A DNA stretch of 41,379 nt, taken from contig JAZLEZ010000029.1 of assembly GCA_045615505.1 (NCBI GenBank), forward strand, positions 1 through 41,379, written 5' to 3'. Origin of the DNA: JAZLEZ01 sp045615505 (GTDB taxonomy: Bacteria > Spirochaetota > Spirochaetia > Sphaerochaetales > Sphaerochaetaceae). Below the pieces are notes generated by a model. The model saw only the letters and a program-made list of their open reading frames with translations, was not told where the DNA came from and did not search any database. Position numbers and translations under genes: made by a program. Of this stretch, positions 26,043 through 35,400 are shown in pieces (the stretch's first letter is position 1; each line of letters opens with the position of its first letter).

Positions 26043-26541
26043 TATGTTTCTCCTTATCGGAAGCAAATACATATTCAAGTTTTGCTTTCTGAATATCGTT
26101 AAAATTTATTTTTAAATCTTTGCATTTTGCATTTTTATCTTCAATATAAACATCTGTAAGTAGGACAGATTCACTGTCAGTTTCAGAAATAGTACCGATA
26201 GCATAGGAGGAAAGAGATAGGACATATACTCTGACTCTTTTCCCGAAAAAAACAGAAAATTCATGGCAATCCCTGAATGAACGCTGAATACCCGGTGTAG
26301 ATACTTCCATCGACAGATTATCTCTACCGAACTCAAGTTCAAGTCTGGGTTGGACAGTTCTGTGAAAACGCTCACAATCATCAATTCCGGTTTCACTGCC
26401 ACGAACCTGAATTGTAATTGAAATATGAATCTCGGAAGCGTGAACCGTCTTGTTTATATCCACAACATCCATTCCGAGTTGAGAGGCAATTTCAGAGAGC
26501 GTGTTATATAATTCGTTTCTGATTATTTCATTTCCCAGCAT
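26035..26541 (-). CDS. rimP: Ribosome maturation factor RimP
   Basis: 168-residue two-domain 30S maturation factor. Family features: LGMDVVDI near the N-terminus, GIDDCERFHRTVQPRLE, the hallmark LSMEVSTPGIQRSF, and a C-terminal SH3-like domain. The ATG at 26541 follows GGAG with suitable spacing; a TTG at 26544 is the alternative. It opens the rimP-nusA-infB operon as in most bacteria; the promoter at 26609-26637 and a terminator-like hairpin lie immediately upstream. Confidence 0.94.
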   Translation of the reverse strand: MLGNEIIRNELYNTLSEIASQLGMDVVDINKTVHASEIHISITIQVRGSETGIDDCERFHRTVQPRLELEFGRDNLSMEVSTPGIQRSFRDCHEFSVFFGKRVRVYVLSLSSYAIGTISETDSESVLLTDVYIEDKNAKCKDLKINFNDIQKAKLEYVFASDKEKHNV

Positions 26542-26550
26542 CAAAACTCC

Positions 26551-26581
26551 ATAAAAAAGGGACCGAAAAGCTCGATCCCTT
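26551..26581 (-). terminator. Intrinsic terminator/attenuator in the rimP-nusA leader
   Basis: The minus strand reads AAGGGATCGA, loop GCTTT, TCGGTCCCTT, then TTTTAT. The stem has 10 pairs including one U-G and runs into six consecutive T's. It lies only about 10 bases before the rimP start codon but downstream of the predicted rimP promoter. A second, AT-rich stem (TTAAAAC/GTTTTAA, 26580-26596) abuts it and shares two bases. The hairpin can end tamB-bamA-mutS-comF transcripts and also lies in the path of every rimP transcript. Confidence 0.75.
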
Positions 26582-26608
26582 AAAACAATGTTTTAATTAT
26601 CTATCAGA

Positions 26609-26637
26609 AAAATACATAATTACCGAAACAATGTCAA
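26609..26637 (-). promoter_or_regulatory. Promoter of the rimP-nusA-infB operon
   Basis: On the minus strand a perfect TTGACA (26637-26632), a 17-base spacer and TATTTT (26614-26609), 9 bases after the comF stop codon. The predicted start is near 26602, about 60 bases before rimP and about 20 before the terminator-like hairpin. Confidence 0.6.
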
Positions 26638-26646
26638 TTGAACTTG

Positions 26647-27294
26647 TTACATTTCAACAAATAAAGTCAATCCTCTTACATCTTTTACATCAGATGCCCT
26701 GATAAGATCCATTGCCGAACGAATTGTGGAACCTGTTGTATAAACATCATCAATTACAACAAATGATGAATCTTTGTATTTTTTGACAGTTTCGGCATTT
26801 ATAATAAATTTATTTTCTGCAGTAATTATTCGATCGTTTTTATTCAATAATTTTTGCTGAACAGTGGCATTGTTTTTCAAACAAAGCAATTTTTTGTTAT
26901 CGAGATGAGAAGATATTTCATACATCTGATCCCAGCCCCTCTTTTTAATAGATTCATCTGAAGAAGGAACAGGTATGACAATTTCTTCTTTATCTATATA
27001 GTCTTTTAATATATGGGCAAAAAACTTTGACATTTTCTTTTTGAACCTGAATTTATAATCAAATAGCAAATCTCTTGAAAACAAATCTTTATAATCAAAG
27101 ACGGATTGTATTCTGTAATCGGGATAATTTGTACAAACAGGACATTTATATACAGCAGACAAAACAGGATAACCGCATACTGCACATCTTACCAAATAGT
27201 TGTCAATTCTGGATTTATTGATTCTTTCATAACAGAAGTCACATATTCCATATTTATTGAAGTTAATTGCTTTACAGCAGAGACAAAAATTCAA
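26647..27294 (-). CDS. comF: ComF family phosphoribosyltransferase-like protein
   Basis: 215 residues. An N-terminal zinc-finger region (CLCC, CDFC, then CAVCGYP and CPVC) precedes a type I phosphoribosyltransferase fold with the PRPP loop FVVIDDVYTTGST. ComF-family proteins act in DNA uptake and transformation in several bacteria, and their enzymatic role is unsettled. There is no ATG before the zinc finger: the start must be the TTG at 27294 or a nearby non-ATG codon such as the CTG overlapping the mutS stop. It is the last gene of tamB-bamA-mutS-comF, 8 bases after mutS. No other competence genes are visible. Confidence 0.88.
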   Translation of the reverse strand: MNFCLCCKAINFNKYGICDFCYERINKSRIDNYLVRCAVCGYPVLSAVYKCPVCTNYPDYRIQSVFDYKDLFSRDLLFDYKFRFKKKMSKFFAHILKDYIDKEEIVIPVPSSDESIKKRGWDQMYEISSHLDNKKLLCLKNNATVQQKLLNKNDRIITAENKFIINAETVKKYKDSSFVVIDDVYTTGSTIRSAMDLIRASDVKDVRGLTLFVEM

Positions 27295-27302
27295 ATGATT
27301 GA

Positions 27303-29861
27303 TCAGAGAACCTTTTCCTTAAGTTTGGAAAGAATAATCATTGCCTGCATGGGAGTACATTCATCGATATTGATTCTTTCCAATTCTTCCATCACTTCTT
27401 TTGAATTTGAGAACTCTTCGGACTGGGGAATATCTGAAGAATCATCAGAAATGAACAAACTGTTTTGAGACATATTATAATCCGCAAAGTGCTTATTTTG
27501 AAAGCTCTTTGCTTCTTTTACAATCGAATATGGGATTCCGGCCATTTGAGCAACATGAATGCCGTAACTGGAATTAGCCACTCCGTCAACTACTTTTCTT
27601 AAAAATGAAATCTGACCATTTGATTCTTCAACTTTCAGTGTCTGAAGATGAATGTTTGAAGAATCCAACATTGTCAATTCATGATAATGAGTTGCAAATA
27701 AAGTTTTACAGTTTACACTGACAAGATTGCGCATTACAGCATAGGCAATTGACATCCCGTCTTGAGTACTTGTACCTCTGCCGATTTCATCCACAATTAC
27801 AAAGCTTCTATCGGTACAATTTCTGAGGATATAAGCAGTTTCCTGCATTTCAACAAGAAATGTTGATTCTCCGCGTGCAAGATTGTCAGAAGCACCGACA
27901 CGGCAGAATATTTTATCAGTTAACGGAATTCTTGCTTCATCGGCAGGAACGAAACACCCAATATGTGCAAGAAGTATAATCAAAGCATTCTGTCTGAGAA
28001 AAGTTGATTTTCCGGCCATATTTGGACCGGTAATAAGGGAAAACCGTATTTTCATATCAAGATTATTGGGAATGAAGTTCATTTTACCGACCTGCTTTTC
28101 CACAACAGGATGTCTGCCGTTACTGATATACAATTCATCTCTTTCGGATATTTCAGGACAGGTGTAATCCGAATCCAATGCCAATGTAGCAAAAGATTGA
28201 AATACATCAAGTTCAGAGATGAAATCTCCTATTGAATTCAATATATCAATGCATTCAATAACCTTCCTGCAGATATTTTCATATAGATATTGTTCTCTTT
28301 CCTGAGCTCTTGCCTCAGAAGAAAGAATATCTTTCTCAAAATTCATTAACTCTTCCGTTGTAAACCGTTCACCGTTGACAAGTGTCTGTTTTCTGTAAAA
28401 ATAATCCGGACATCTTACTAACTGACCTTTCGGAACTTCAAGGAAATAACCGTAAATTTTGTTATATCCGATTTTAAGAATGGTAATACCTGTTTTTGTT
28501 TTTTCTTTTTCAAGATAGTTTTTCAACAGTTCATCACGCTCATTTCTGATTTTTCTCAGATAATCCAATTCTTCGTCATAACCTTGAATAATGACTTTTC
28601 CCGGATTGTATTGACCTAGAAAATCGGGATTTACTGAATTTTGAATCTCATTCATTAGTGAAGAAACTTTCTGAAGTGAATCGGAGGTAATCGAATCATC
28701 AAATAAAGCACTGTACTTCTCAGGATTAGATGAAACAAGTTCAAAAAAAGTACATATTGACTGTTTAATTCCTACTAAATCATGCGGAGTTCCGCGTTTC
28801 ATGAGTATTCTGGTAACAAGACGGTTCAAATCCAATGAAGCAGCAATTGAATCTCTTACCCTGTTAAGCTCATTTATATCTGAAGTAAAATACTTTACCC
28901 AATTCTGTCTGAACTTTATACGCTCTATATCATGCAGAGGAAAAGATAAGTACTGTTTCAGAAGTCTTAATCCGGAATAAGTCTTACATCTGTTGATTGT
29001 TTCACATAAAGAATACTTTGAAGAACCGTCATTCAGATTTCTGAACAGTTCCAGATTCTTTCTTGAGGATTCATCCATTGAAAGGTAATCATTCTGTTCA
29101 TCAATTCTGTAATTTTTAATCTGTTTTACGGGACTTTTAGCAGTTTCCTGAATATATTTCAACAAAGCACCTGCAGCAGTACATATTCTGTCGTTTTCTT
29201 TAATTCCAAAAGCTGTAAGACTGTTAACCTGAAGATGATTACATAAAAGCTCAAAACTTTTCTTCTGATTGAAATACCATGGAGCCAATTTGGTAATCAT
29301 ACAAGGATACAAATCTATTGCTTGTTTGAAATCAGAATCCAGATAGTATTCATCTTCACAGACAAGAATTTCATTAGGGGAAACCTGCTGAAGAACCTGT
29401 CGTAAATCCGGAACCCTTTCTTTCTTACTGAGATTCCTTAAAACAAAATCTCCGGTTGTAATATCACAATAAGCGCAAAAAGACTGAAAAACACAAAAAA
29501 GATAATTGAAATTACGACTGTCGATAAAATCTTCATCAACCACGGTAGCGGGAGTGATAATCCTCACAACTTCCCTCTTTGCCAAAAATTTGGCAGATTC
29601 CGCAAGTTCAGTCTGTTCGCAGATTACAATTTTCTTTCCTTCATCCAAAAGACGCTTTATGTAATTTTTAGCTGCATGGAACGGAATCCCGCACATCGGA
29701 GAATCTCCTTTGTGCGTTAGAGTGAGGTTTAACAAAGAAGAGACCTCTAATGCATCCTCATCGAACATCTCATAGAAGTCTCCCAATCTGAAGAACAATA
29801 TCTTATCAGCATATTGCTGTTTGAATTCATGATATTGTTTCATCAAAGGTGTTTCAGCCAT
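27303..29861 (-). CDS. mutS: DNA mismatch repair protein MutS
   Basis: 852 residues, typical of MutS1. The mismatch-wedging Phe-Tyr-Glu is at residues 29-31 (LGDFYEMF). The connector, lever and clamp domains follow, then the ABC-type ATPase: P-loop GPNMAGKST, VGASDNLARGESTFLVEM and Walker B FVIVDEIGRGTSTQDG, with THYHEL afterwards. The C-terminal tail (SQNSLFISDDSSD then a helical end) is normal. The AAGGA ribosome-binding site fits the ATG. It is 9 bases after bamA. MutL is not in the window. Confidence 0.98.
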   Translation of the reverse strand: MAETPLMKQYHEFKQQYADKILFFRLGDFYEMFDEDALEVSSLLNLTLTHKGDSPMCGIPFHAAKNYIKRLLDEGKKIVICEQTELAESAKFLAKREVVRIITPATVVDEDFIDSRNFNYLFCVFQSFCAYCDITTGDFVLRNLSKKERVPDLRQVLQQVSPNEILVCEDEYYLDSDFKQAIDLYPCMITKLAPWYFNQKKSFELLCNHLQVNSLTAFGIKENDRICTAAGALLKYIQETAKSPVKQIKNYRIDEQNDYLSMDESSRKNLELFRNLNDGSSKYSLCETINRCKTYSGLRLLKQYLSFPLHDIERIKFRQNWVKYFTSDINELNRVRDSIAASLDLNRLVTRILMKRGTPHDLVGIKQSICTFFELVSSNPEKYSALFDDSITSDSLQKVSSLMNEIQNSVNPDFLGQYNPGKVIIQGYDEELDYLRKIRNERDELLKNYLEKEKTKTGITILKIGYNKIYGYFLEVPKGQLVRCPDYFYRKQTLVNGERFTTEELMNFEKDILSSEARAQEREQYLYENICRKVIECIDILNSIGDFISELDVFQSFATLALDSDYTCPEISERDELYISNGRHPVVEKQVGKMNFIPNNLDMKIRFSLITGPNMAGKSTFLRQNALIILLAHIGCFVPADEARIPLTDKIFCRVGASDNLARGESTFLVEMQETAYILRNCTDRSFVIVDEIGRGTSTQDGMSIAYAVMRNLVSVNCKTLFATHYHELTMLDSSNIHLQTLKVEESNGQISFLRKVVDGVANSSYGIHVAQMAGIPYSIVKEAKSFQNKHFADYNMSQNSLFISDDSSDIPQSEEFSNSKEVMEELERINIDECTPMQAMIILSKLKEKVL

Positions 29862-29870
29862 TTGATTCCT

Positions 29871-32417
29871 TTATATCATACTTGTAGAAATTGCAAGTAC
29901 GAATTTCATACCGGCATTATCCTTGTCATTTCCGTTGAATATAGAACCTTTTGTCCAGTTAAATGAACCTGAATTCAATTTTGTTCCGGTTTTGACAAGA
30001 TATAAACCTAGAGGGAAACCCGGTACTTTGAATTTTACACCAAATCCTGCAGAATAATACCAATTCAGACCTTTACTGAAATCATCATAATCCTTGACAA
30101 TGGCAGTTGCGCTTGCAAATACCTCAGCATTGAGAACATTCTTAATAAGAGGATATGAAATCTCTGCCATATTATCCCAAAGGAAAACCTGATCGAAAAT
30201 AATGTCGTGACCTCTGGCGATTGTCATACCGTCAATGTAAAGCATTTCATATTTTGTAGCACCAAGATGAGGGTCATGAAAACCGAAACCTTTGTTTTCA
30301 GTATCTTCATCATTTTTGTAAAGCTGAGGAAGCATAATACTTGCATTTGTAGAAGCTGCAAACATAAGATTATTCTGCTTTTCTTCTTCTCCGAATGAAG
30401 CTAACTTAAGATATCCGGCCAATCTTGTCGATACTTTCTGATAGTTTGATAGTCCTTGGAGCAAACCGCCGGCGTAGGTAAAAGTAGCATTGAGAATGTA
30501 ACCCTTCGTAGTGTTGGTAATATAGTCTCTGCCATCCCATTGAACACCGAAATTCAGCTTGTTGGACAATTGCCATGCATCATGATATTTTTTTGTTAGA
30601 TATTCAAAAGGTTCATACTTATCATCATCATAAAAAGCCTTGTTCAGAGATACGGAAAGACCGCCATTCAAACTCAGTCTGCCCTTATTCCATACATAAG
30701 TATAACCTGTGTTATACCCGAGACCGATGGAAATCAATCTGTAATCCATAAGATGCTCTGAAGCAGGATACTCACCGTTATTCATCTTCCACTTTTCATA
30801 AGAGTCTATACCCAAAGGAAATGCATCCTCGGAATTTCTTCCGTCGTAATATTCCGAAGCAGGATTATTCTGCAGTTCTCCTTCATATTTATTGTGTGAA
30901 AAGTTAATTGAAAATGAATTAGCCCATCTGTAATTTTTAAACCAGTTGTCTCCCAAAGAGATGGACAAGCTCTGCGAATCAGGTGAAAGATTGGTTGAAA
31001 CACTTATATCTTTTGCAGTTCCGAGAAGATTATGATTTGACCAAGACAAAAAACCCGAAACCGGGAATCCGTCAACATTTCCGCCGAAAGTAGCACCGAA
31101 CTGAATATCCATTTGCTGCCCTTCAGTAACCTTAAACTCTACTATGATACCGTTTTCTGCTTCACCGAAGTAAATGTCATAGTTAATATCGGAAAGAAGA
31201 CCTGTGTTGTAAATGTTCTGAGCGCTTGTTATCAAATCATCTTTGGAAAAGATTTTTCCTTCTTGCAAAGTGACTTCCCTTCTCATTACATATTCCTTGG
31301 TTTTGGTAAGACCTGTAATGAGAATTTTTTCAACATGACATTGTTCACCTTCATCAAGGATAATGTTATAGCTTATACGATTATTGTCTTCATCCTTGGA
31401 TTCTTCAATCTTGAACTGACAGCCAATATAACCATTGTTATAATATTTATCACTGATAACGGAAATCTGTTCATTCACCGTCTGCATATTCAGTACGGCA
31501 CCGTCTTTAATGGTAATCAGAGATTCGAGCTCTTCATTTGAATAAACGGTATTGCCGGAAACCTTAAGACCACCGAAGTACCACTGTTTTCCCTCTTCAA
31601 TGACATAAGTAACGGATACTTCAGCAAACTTTTCGTTTTCTGAAGGAATCAAATCTATTCTGGTATCGACAATTTTTGCATCAATGTAACCGAGGTTAGC
31701 ATAATTGGCAAGAATAACGCCTTCATCAGCTTTTAATTTGGTTTTATCAAGAAGTCCGTTGTAAAACAGAGACTTGAATTTAGTTTTGGTTCCTTTTCTC
31801 AAAACAGATGAACTGACATTCGTATTACCTTCAAATTCAATCTTTACAATGCGAGTCTGCACACCTTCCTCTATGGAAAAATGCAGTTCAACCGTGTTTT
31901 TACTTTCATCAAGATTCCATGTCATAGAAACAGGAAGAATATCGAAACCTTTTGTCTGATACAGATTCTGTACTTCAAGAATACCATTGGAAACGAAATT
32001 GATGTTGGTAATATCTATGAATTTTCCTGCTGCATAATGATTAAGTCCGGCGTTGATATCAGAAGATTTAACCCTGTCATTTCCTTCATAGACAACTTCG
32101 GAAATAAGAGGAAGTTCATGGAAGGTAATCGTAAGTTTGATTTTGTCTTCATCGTCAAGAGAAGATACAGAAGCCTGAATGTATTCAATTCCTTCTGTAG
32201 AATTGATTTTTCTCTGCATCTCTGAGAATGTTTCATCCGAAAATGGTTGACCTATGTAATCATCCACAATCTTTTCCAATTGTTTGGAGGACACATTTTT
32301 CAACCCCACAGCCTCATATTCTTTCAGAATTTTGCCTGAATACCATGCTTGTTCGGCAAATAATGAGCACATTACAAGAACTGAAAGAATCAGGATGGAA
32401 ACAATTTTCTTTTTCAT
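29871..32417 (-). CDS. bamA: Outer membrane protein assembly factor BamA
   Basis: 848 residues. Signal peptide MKKKIVSILILSVLVMCSLFA with likely cleavage before EQAW; then about 400 residues of POTRA repeats (for example VVYEGNDRVKSSDINAGL, IEFEGNTNVSSSVL, LKVSGNTVYSNEEL, ILITGLTKTKEYVM) and a C-terminal Omp85 beta-barrel. The barrel's loop-6 VRGF-type motif appears as IARGHD. The protein ends in TSMI rather than in an aromatic residue. It inserts beta-barrel proteins in the outer membrane. The start at 32417 has GGAG at good spacing; a further ATG at 32435 is in frame. Orthologous to T. pallidum Tp92/TP0326 by architecture and context. Confidence 0.95.
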   Translation of the reverse strand: MKKKIVSILILSVLVMCSLFAEQAWYSGKILKEYEAVGLKNVSSKQLEKIVDDYIGQPFSDETFSEMQRKINSTEGIEYIQASVSSLDDEDKIKLTITFHELPLISEVVYEGNDRVKSSDINAGLNHYAAGKFIDITNINFVSNGILEVQNLYQTKGFDILPVSMTWNLDESKNTVELHFSIEEGVQTRIVKIEFEGNTNVSSSVLRKGTKTKFKSLFYNGLLDKTKLKADEGVILANYANLGYIDAKIVDTRIDLIPSENEKFAEVSVTYVIEEGKQWYFGGLKVSGNTVYSNEELESLITIKDGAVLNMQTVNEQISVISDKYYNNGYIGCQFKIEESKDEDNNRISYNIILDEGEQCHVEKILITGLTKTKEYVMRREVTLQEGKIFSKDDLITSAQNIYNTGLLSDINYDIYFGEAENGIIVEFKVTEGQQMDIQFGATFGGNVDGFPVSGFLSWSNHNLLGTAKDISVSTNLSPDSQSLSISLGDNWFKNYRWANSFSINFSHNKYEGELQNNPASEYYDGRNSEDAFPLGIDSYEKWKMNNGEYPASEHLMDYRLISIGLGYNTGYTYVWNKGRLSLNGGLSVSLNKAFYDDDKYEPFEYLTKKYHDAWQLSNKLNFGVQWDGRDYITNTTKGYILNATFTYAGGLLQGLSNYQKVSTRLAGYLKLASFGEEEKQNNLMFAASTNASIMLPQLYKNDEDTENKGFGFHDPHLGATKYEMLYIDGMTIARGHDIIFDQVFLWDNMAEISYPLIKNVLNAEVFASATAIVKDYDDFSKGLNWYYSAGFGVKFKVPGFPLGLYLVKTGTKLNSGSFNWTKGSIFNGNDKDNAGMKFVLAISTSMI

Positions 32418-32437
32418 AAACACTCCGAAGTACATTA

Positions 32438-35400
32438 TTAAAGTTTAAATCTTTTAGAGTAGCTAAACCCAATGGTATCTAAAAAGTTCAAAACAGACAA
32501 CTCTTGCGGTTGCATGAACAAACTGAAATTCCCCAAAGGATTATCCCAATCACAGCTGAATTCAATATCCAGATTCAAATCATCAGTAAGGAAATGACCG
32601 TAATTGAGATTACGTCCCTTATGACCGGAATCTTTAAGCAGCAAAGTCATTTTTGCAAATATTGAATCATTTATATACTTTCCCGCATATAAGGTTGTTC
32701 CGTTAAGATATTTTGCAAGAAGATTTGAAGAAGTTTCATAACCTGGAATTGCATTGATAATGATATTCTGAACCAACGGAGATCTGAAAGAAAGAACATC
32801 CAGATTCAGAGAATCCTTTATTACACTGTTAATCGAATAATTTCTGTTAGTATTGACAATTCCGAGTGATGTAATGGTATCAGTAGCTATCGCAGCTGCA
32901 TTTGCAATTCCGCTGAATGACACATTCTGGTTTTCTCCGGGTAAGATTGATTGCCCTAAAATTGACAGAATTTCTTTTTCGGTGTAATACGGAACACTTT
33001 CAAATCCCGGATTCAAATCAGAGAAAGTTGCATTATTGAGAATCAGATATATATCTACCCGCTTGCCATTAGCATCGTATTCTCTGAGCTTTGCGGTAAG
33101 ATCTATGGCAAAATCCAATCCGGCTTGTCCCAAAACCGGTTTAGACAGTATCAACTGACCTTCAGTAACTGAAAAGTCATTATGAATGTAAGAGAATCTT
33201 CCTGTTTTTATCTGTAAGGTCCCTTCTCCCGTATTGTTATTTGTAATCATACTATGATTGAAATTAAGCTTTTCTCCTTCCTGAATCGTAAAATTCATAA
33301 AAGGATTCTGCTTTGATGGATAATAAAAAACAACATTGTTCCCTATAGTCAAATCAACATCAGCGGTACAGTATAAATTCACATATTCAAACCATTCGGG
33401 AACTTCATCCAAAGTAAAAGAAACATCGGCATCAGAAACTTCAATCTCTGTATCAATGCCGAGTTCATTGTTTCTATACCATACATTTATAAATCCTGAT
33501 GTATTTCCCCTGATATTTACAGACGGATTTCCCTTAATCGGAATCCAAAGATCAAGTGAGTTTTCATATACATCAATGTTAACATTCAAATCATTTACTG
33601 ATAAAGAATTAAGCTTTAAATCCAAATCCATATAAGCACGATAGAAGCGTCCGTCTGATGAAGAGTTTCCGATAATCTGAACTTGTCTGGATGAAACATC
33701 ATGTTCATGAATACTGAGAATCATATTTCTGATTGACAATGTCTGATTGGGAAGATAAAAGAGCCCCAAATCAAACGATTGAATGAAAAGAGTCCCGTAC
33801 ATAGAAGGATCGGAAGAAGGACCTATTACCAAAACAGAACCTTCAATTATACCGTCTTTCGTTGACATTATAGGTGTACTGATGAACTGATCCAAAAGAT
33901 TTGCCGGTATGAAAATATCGGAAACCATCAAATCTATGTTATCGTCCAAGTAACCTTCAGCATGGAATCCTATTAAAAAAGCAGGATCTACATCTATATT
34001 CAAAAAGTTTTCTGTAATGTTGAAACTGCCTTTTATCATATCGCTGTTGAAATTCAGATTATCTCTGGAAAGAATCAAATCTACATCTGTGTTGATCAGA
34101 CTGATTTCATTACCAATATAAAAATCTCTGAGGTGAAGATTGAATTCGGCATCTACATCGATACCGGCAAGGGACAAGGCTCCGAGAACCAAAATATCAA
34201 GTTTAGCATTCAGTTCAACAGTTCCTCCCTGTTCCACATCCTTATCCAAATGATGTCTGACTGTTTTGAAAACTGCCTTTGAAGACAGGGATCTGTTTAT
34301 AAAGTCTATATCAAGGAAGAAATCATCAATGTTAAAAATACCGATTTTGCCGGATGCTTTATAGAAATCCAGTTTTCTTTCCTTATACCTTGCCTCAAAA
34401 AACAGTTCTTCAAATCTGCAATCAGCAAAAAATCCGATAGAATCATTACCCAGCAGATTCAAAGAATAGTTCAAATTTCCCGAATTTATCATTGAAAAGC
34501 TGTATTCATTGTTTTCAGCATAGGCTTTTATGAAATCTGTTCGGTTTTGTTTGAATAAATTTACATCACAGAACAATGATTCTGTATTCCCTGATAAAAT
34601 TTCAGGAAGACTTTTATACTCAAAATGAGCAATTCCGATATAATCAGTACTTACATCATTTGAATCAATATGGAGATTTTTAAAATCAAAGGTATTCTGT
34701 GTAAAATCAAAAGAGAAACCGAAACTGAGAATATCCGATACAACAATATCAAAATTCCGGCATGAAAAATCAAATTTTCTGGAAGAAGAGTCTATTACTC
34801 CCTTTAAATATGCATCTGCTATTAAATTTACATTATTATCGAAATAAAGAGAAAAATCATTCAACATAACCTCAGTATCAATAACGGAGTCGGACAAAGA
34901 TATCTGCACATTGGATTTTCCGCTGTTCATAACAATGCTTTTAGTACAGTTGTCGTAATATGCAGAAAAATCGTAGTAACCGTTTTGGGTCTTTATATCA
35001 ACAGCAGTCTGTATATTTGCTGAACTATCCCAGTTAACATGACCGTTTAATCCGAATTCAGGCTTATCCGGAATACTGCCGCTGAGAATATAGCCCTTAT
35101 TATCCGAGTCCAACGCAAATGAAACTGAACATAATTCTTTCCCTGATCCTGCATTCTGGAGCAATAAACGACCTTGCGGGAAAAAGTTATTGAAATCAAG
35201 AGAGCCTGAATATGACAATCTTTTATCAAAACCTGTCAATGCCAGCGAATTGAATTCAATAATACTACCTGTTGATACTGCTTCAATAGAAGCCGCAAGT
35301 GTTCTTCGGGTTTTAGCCAAAATCAAATCATTTGCTATTAAATTCAAAGAAAGTCTGCCGGATTTATCGTCAGAAGAAACGGAACCATTATAAATAAAAC

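Noticed and set aside
31113..31541. 142-codon plus-strand frame opposite bamA
   Set aside because: No family resemblance or ribosome-binding site; the opposite strand is clearly BamA.
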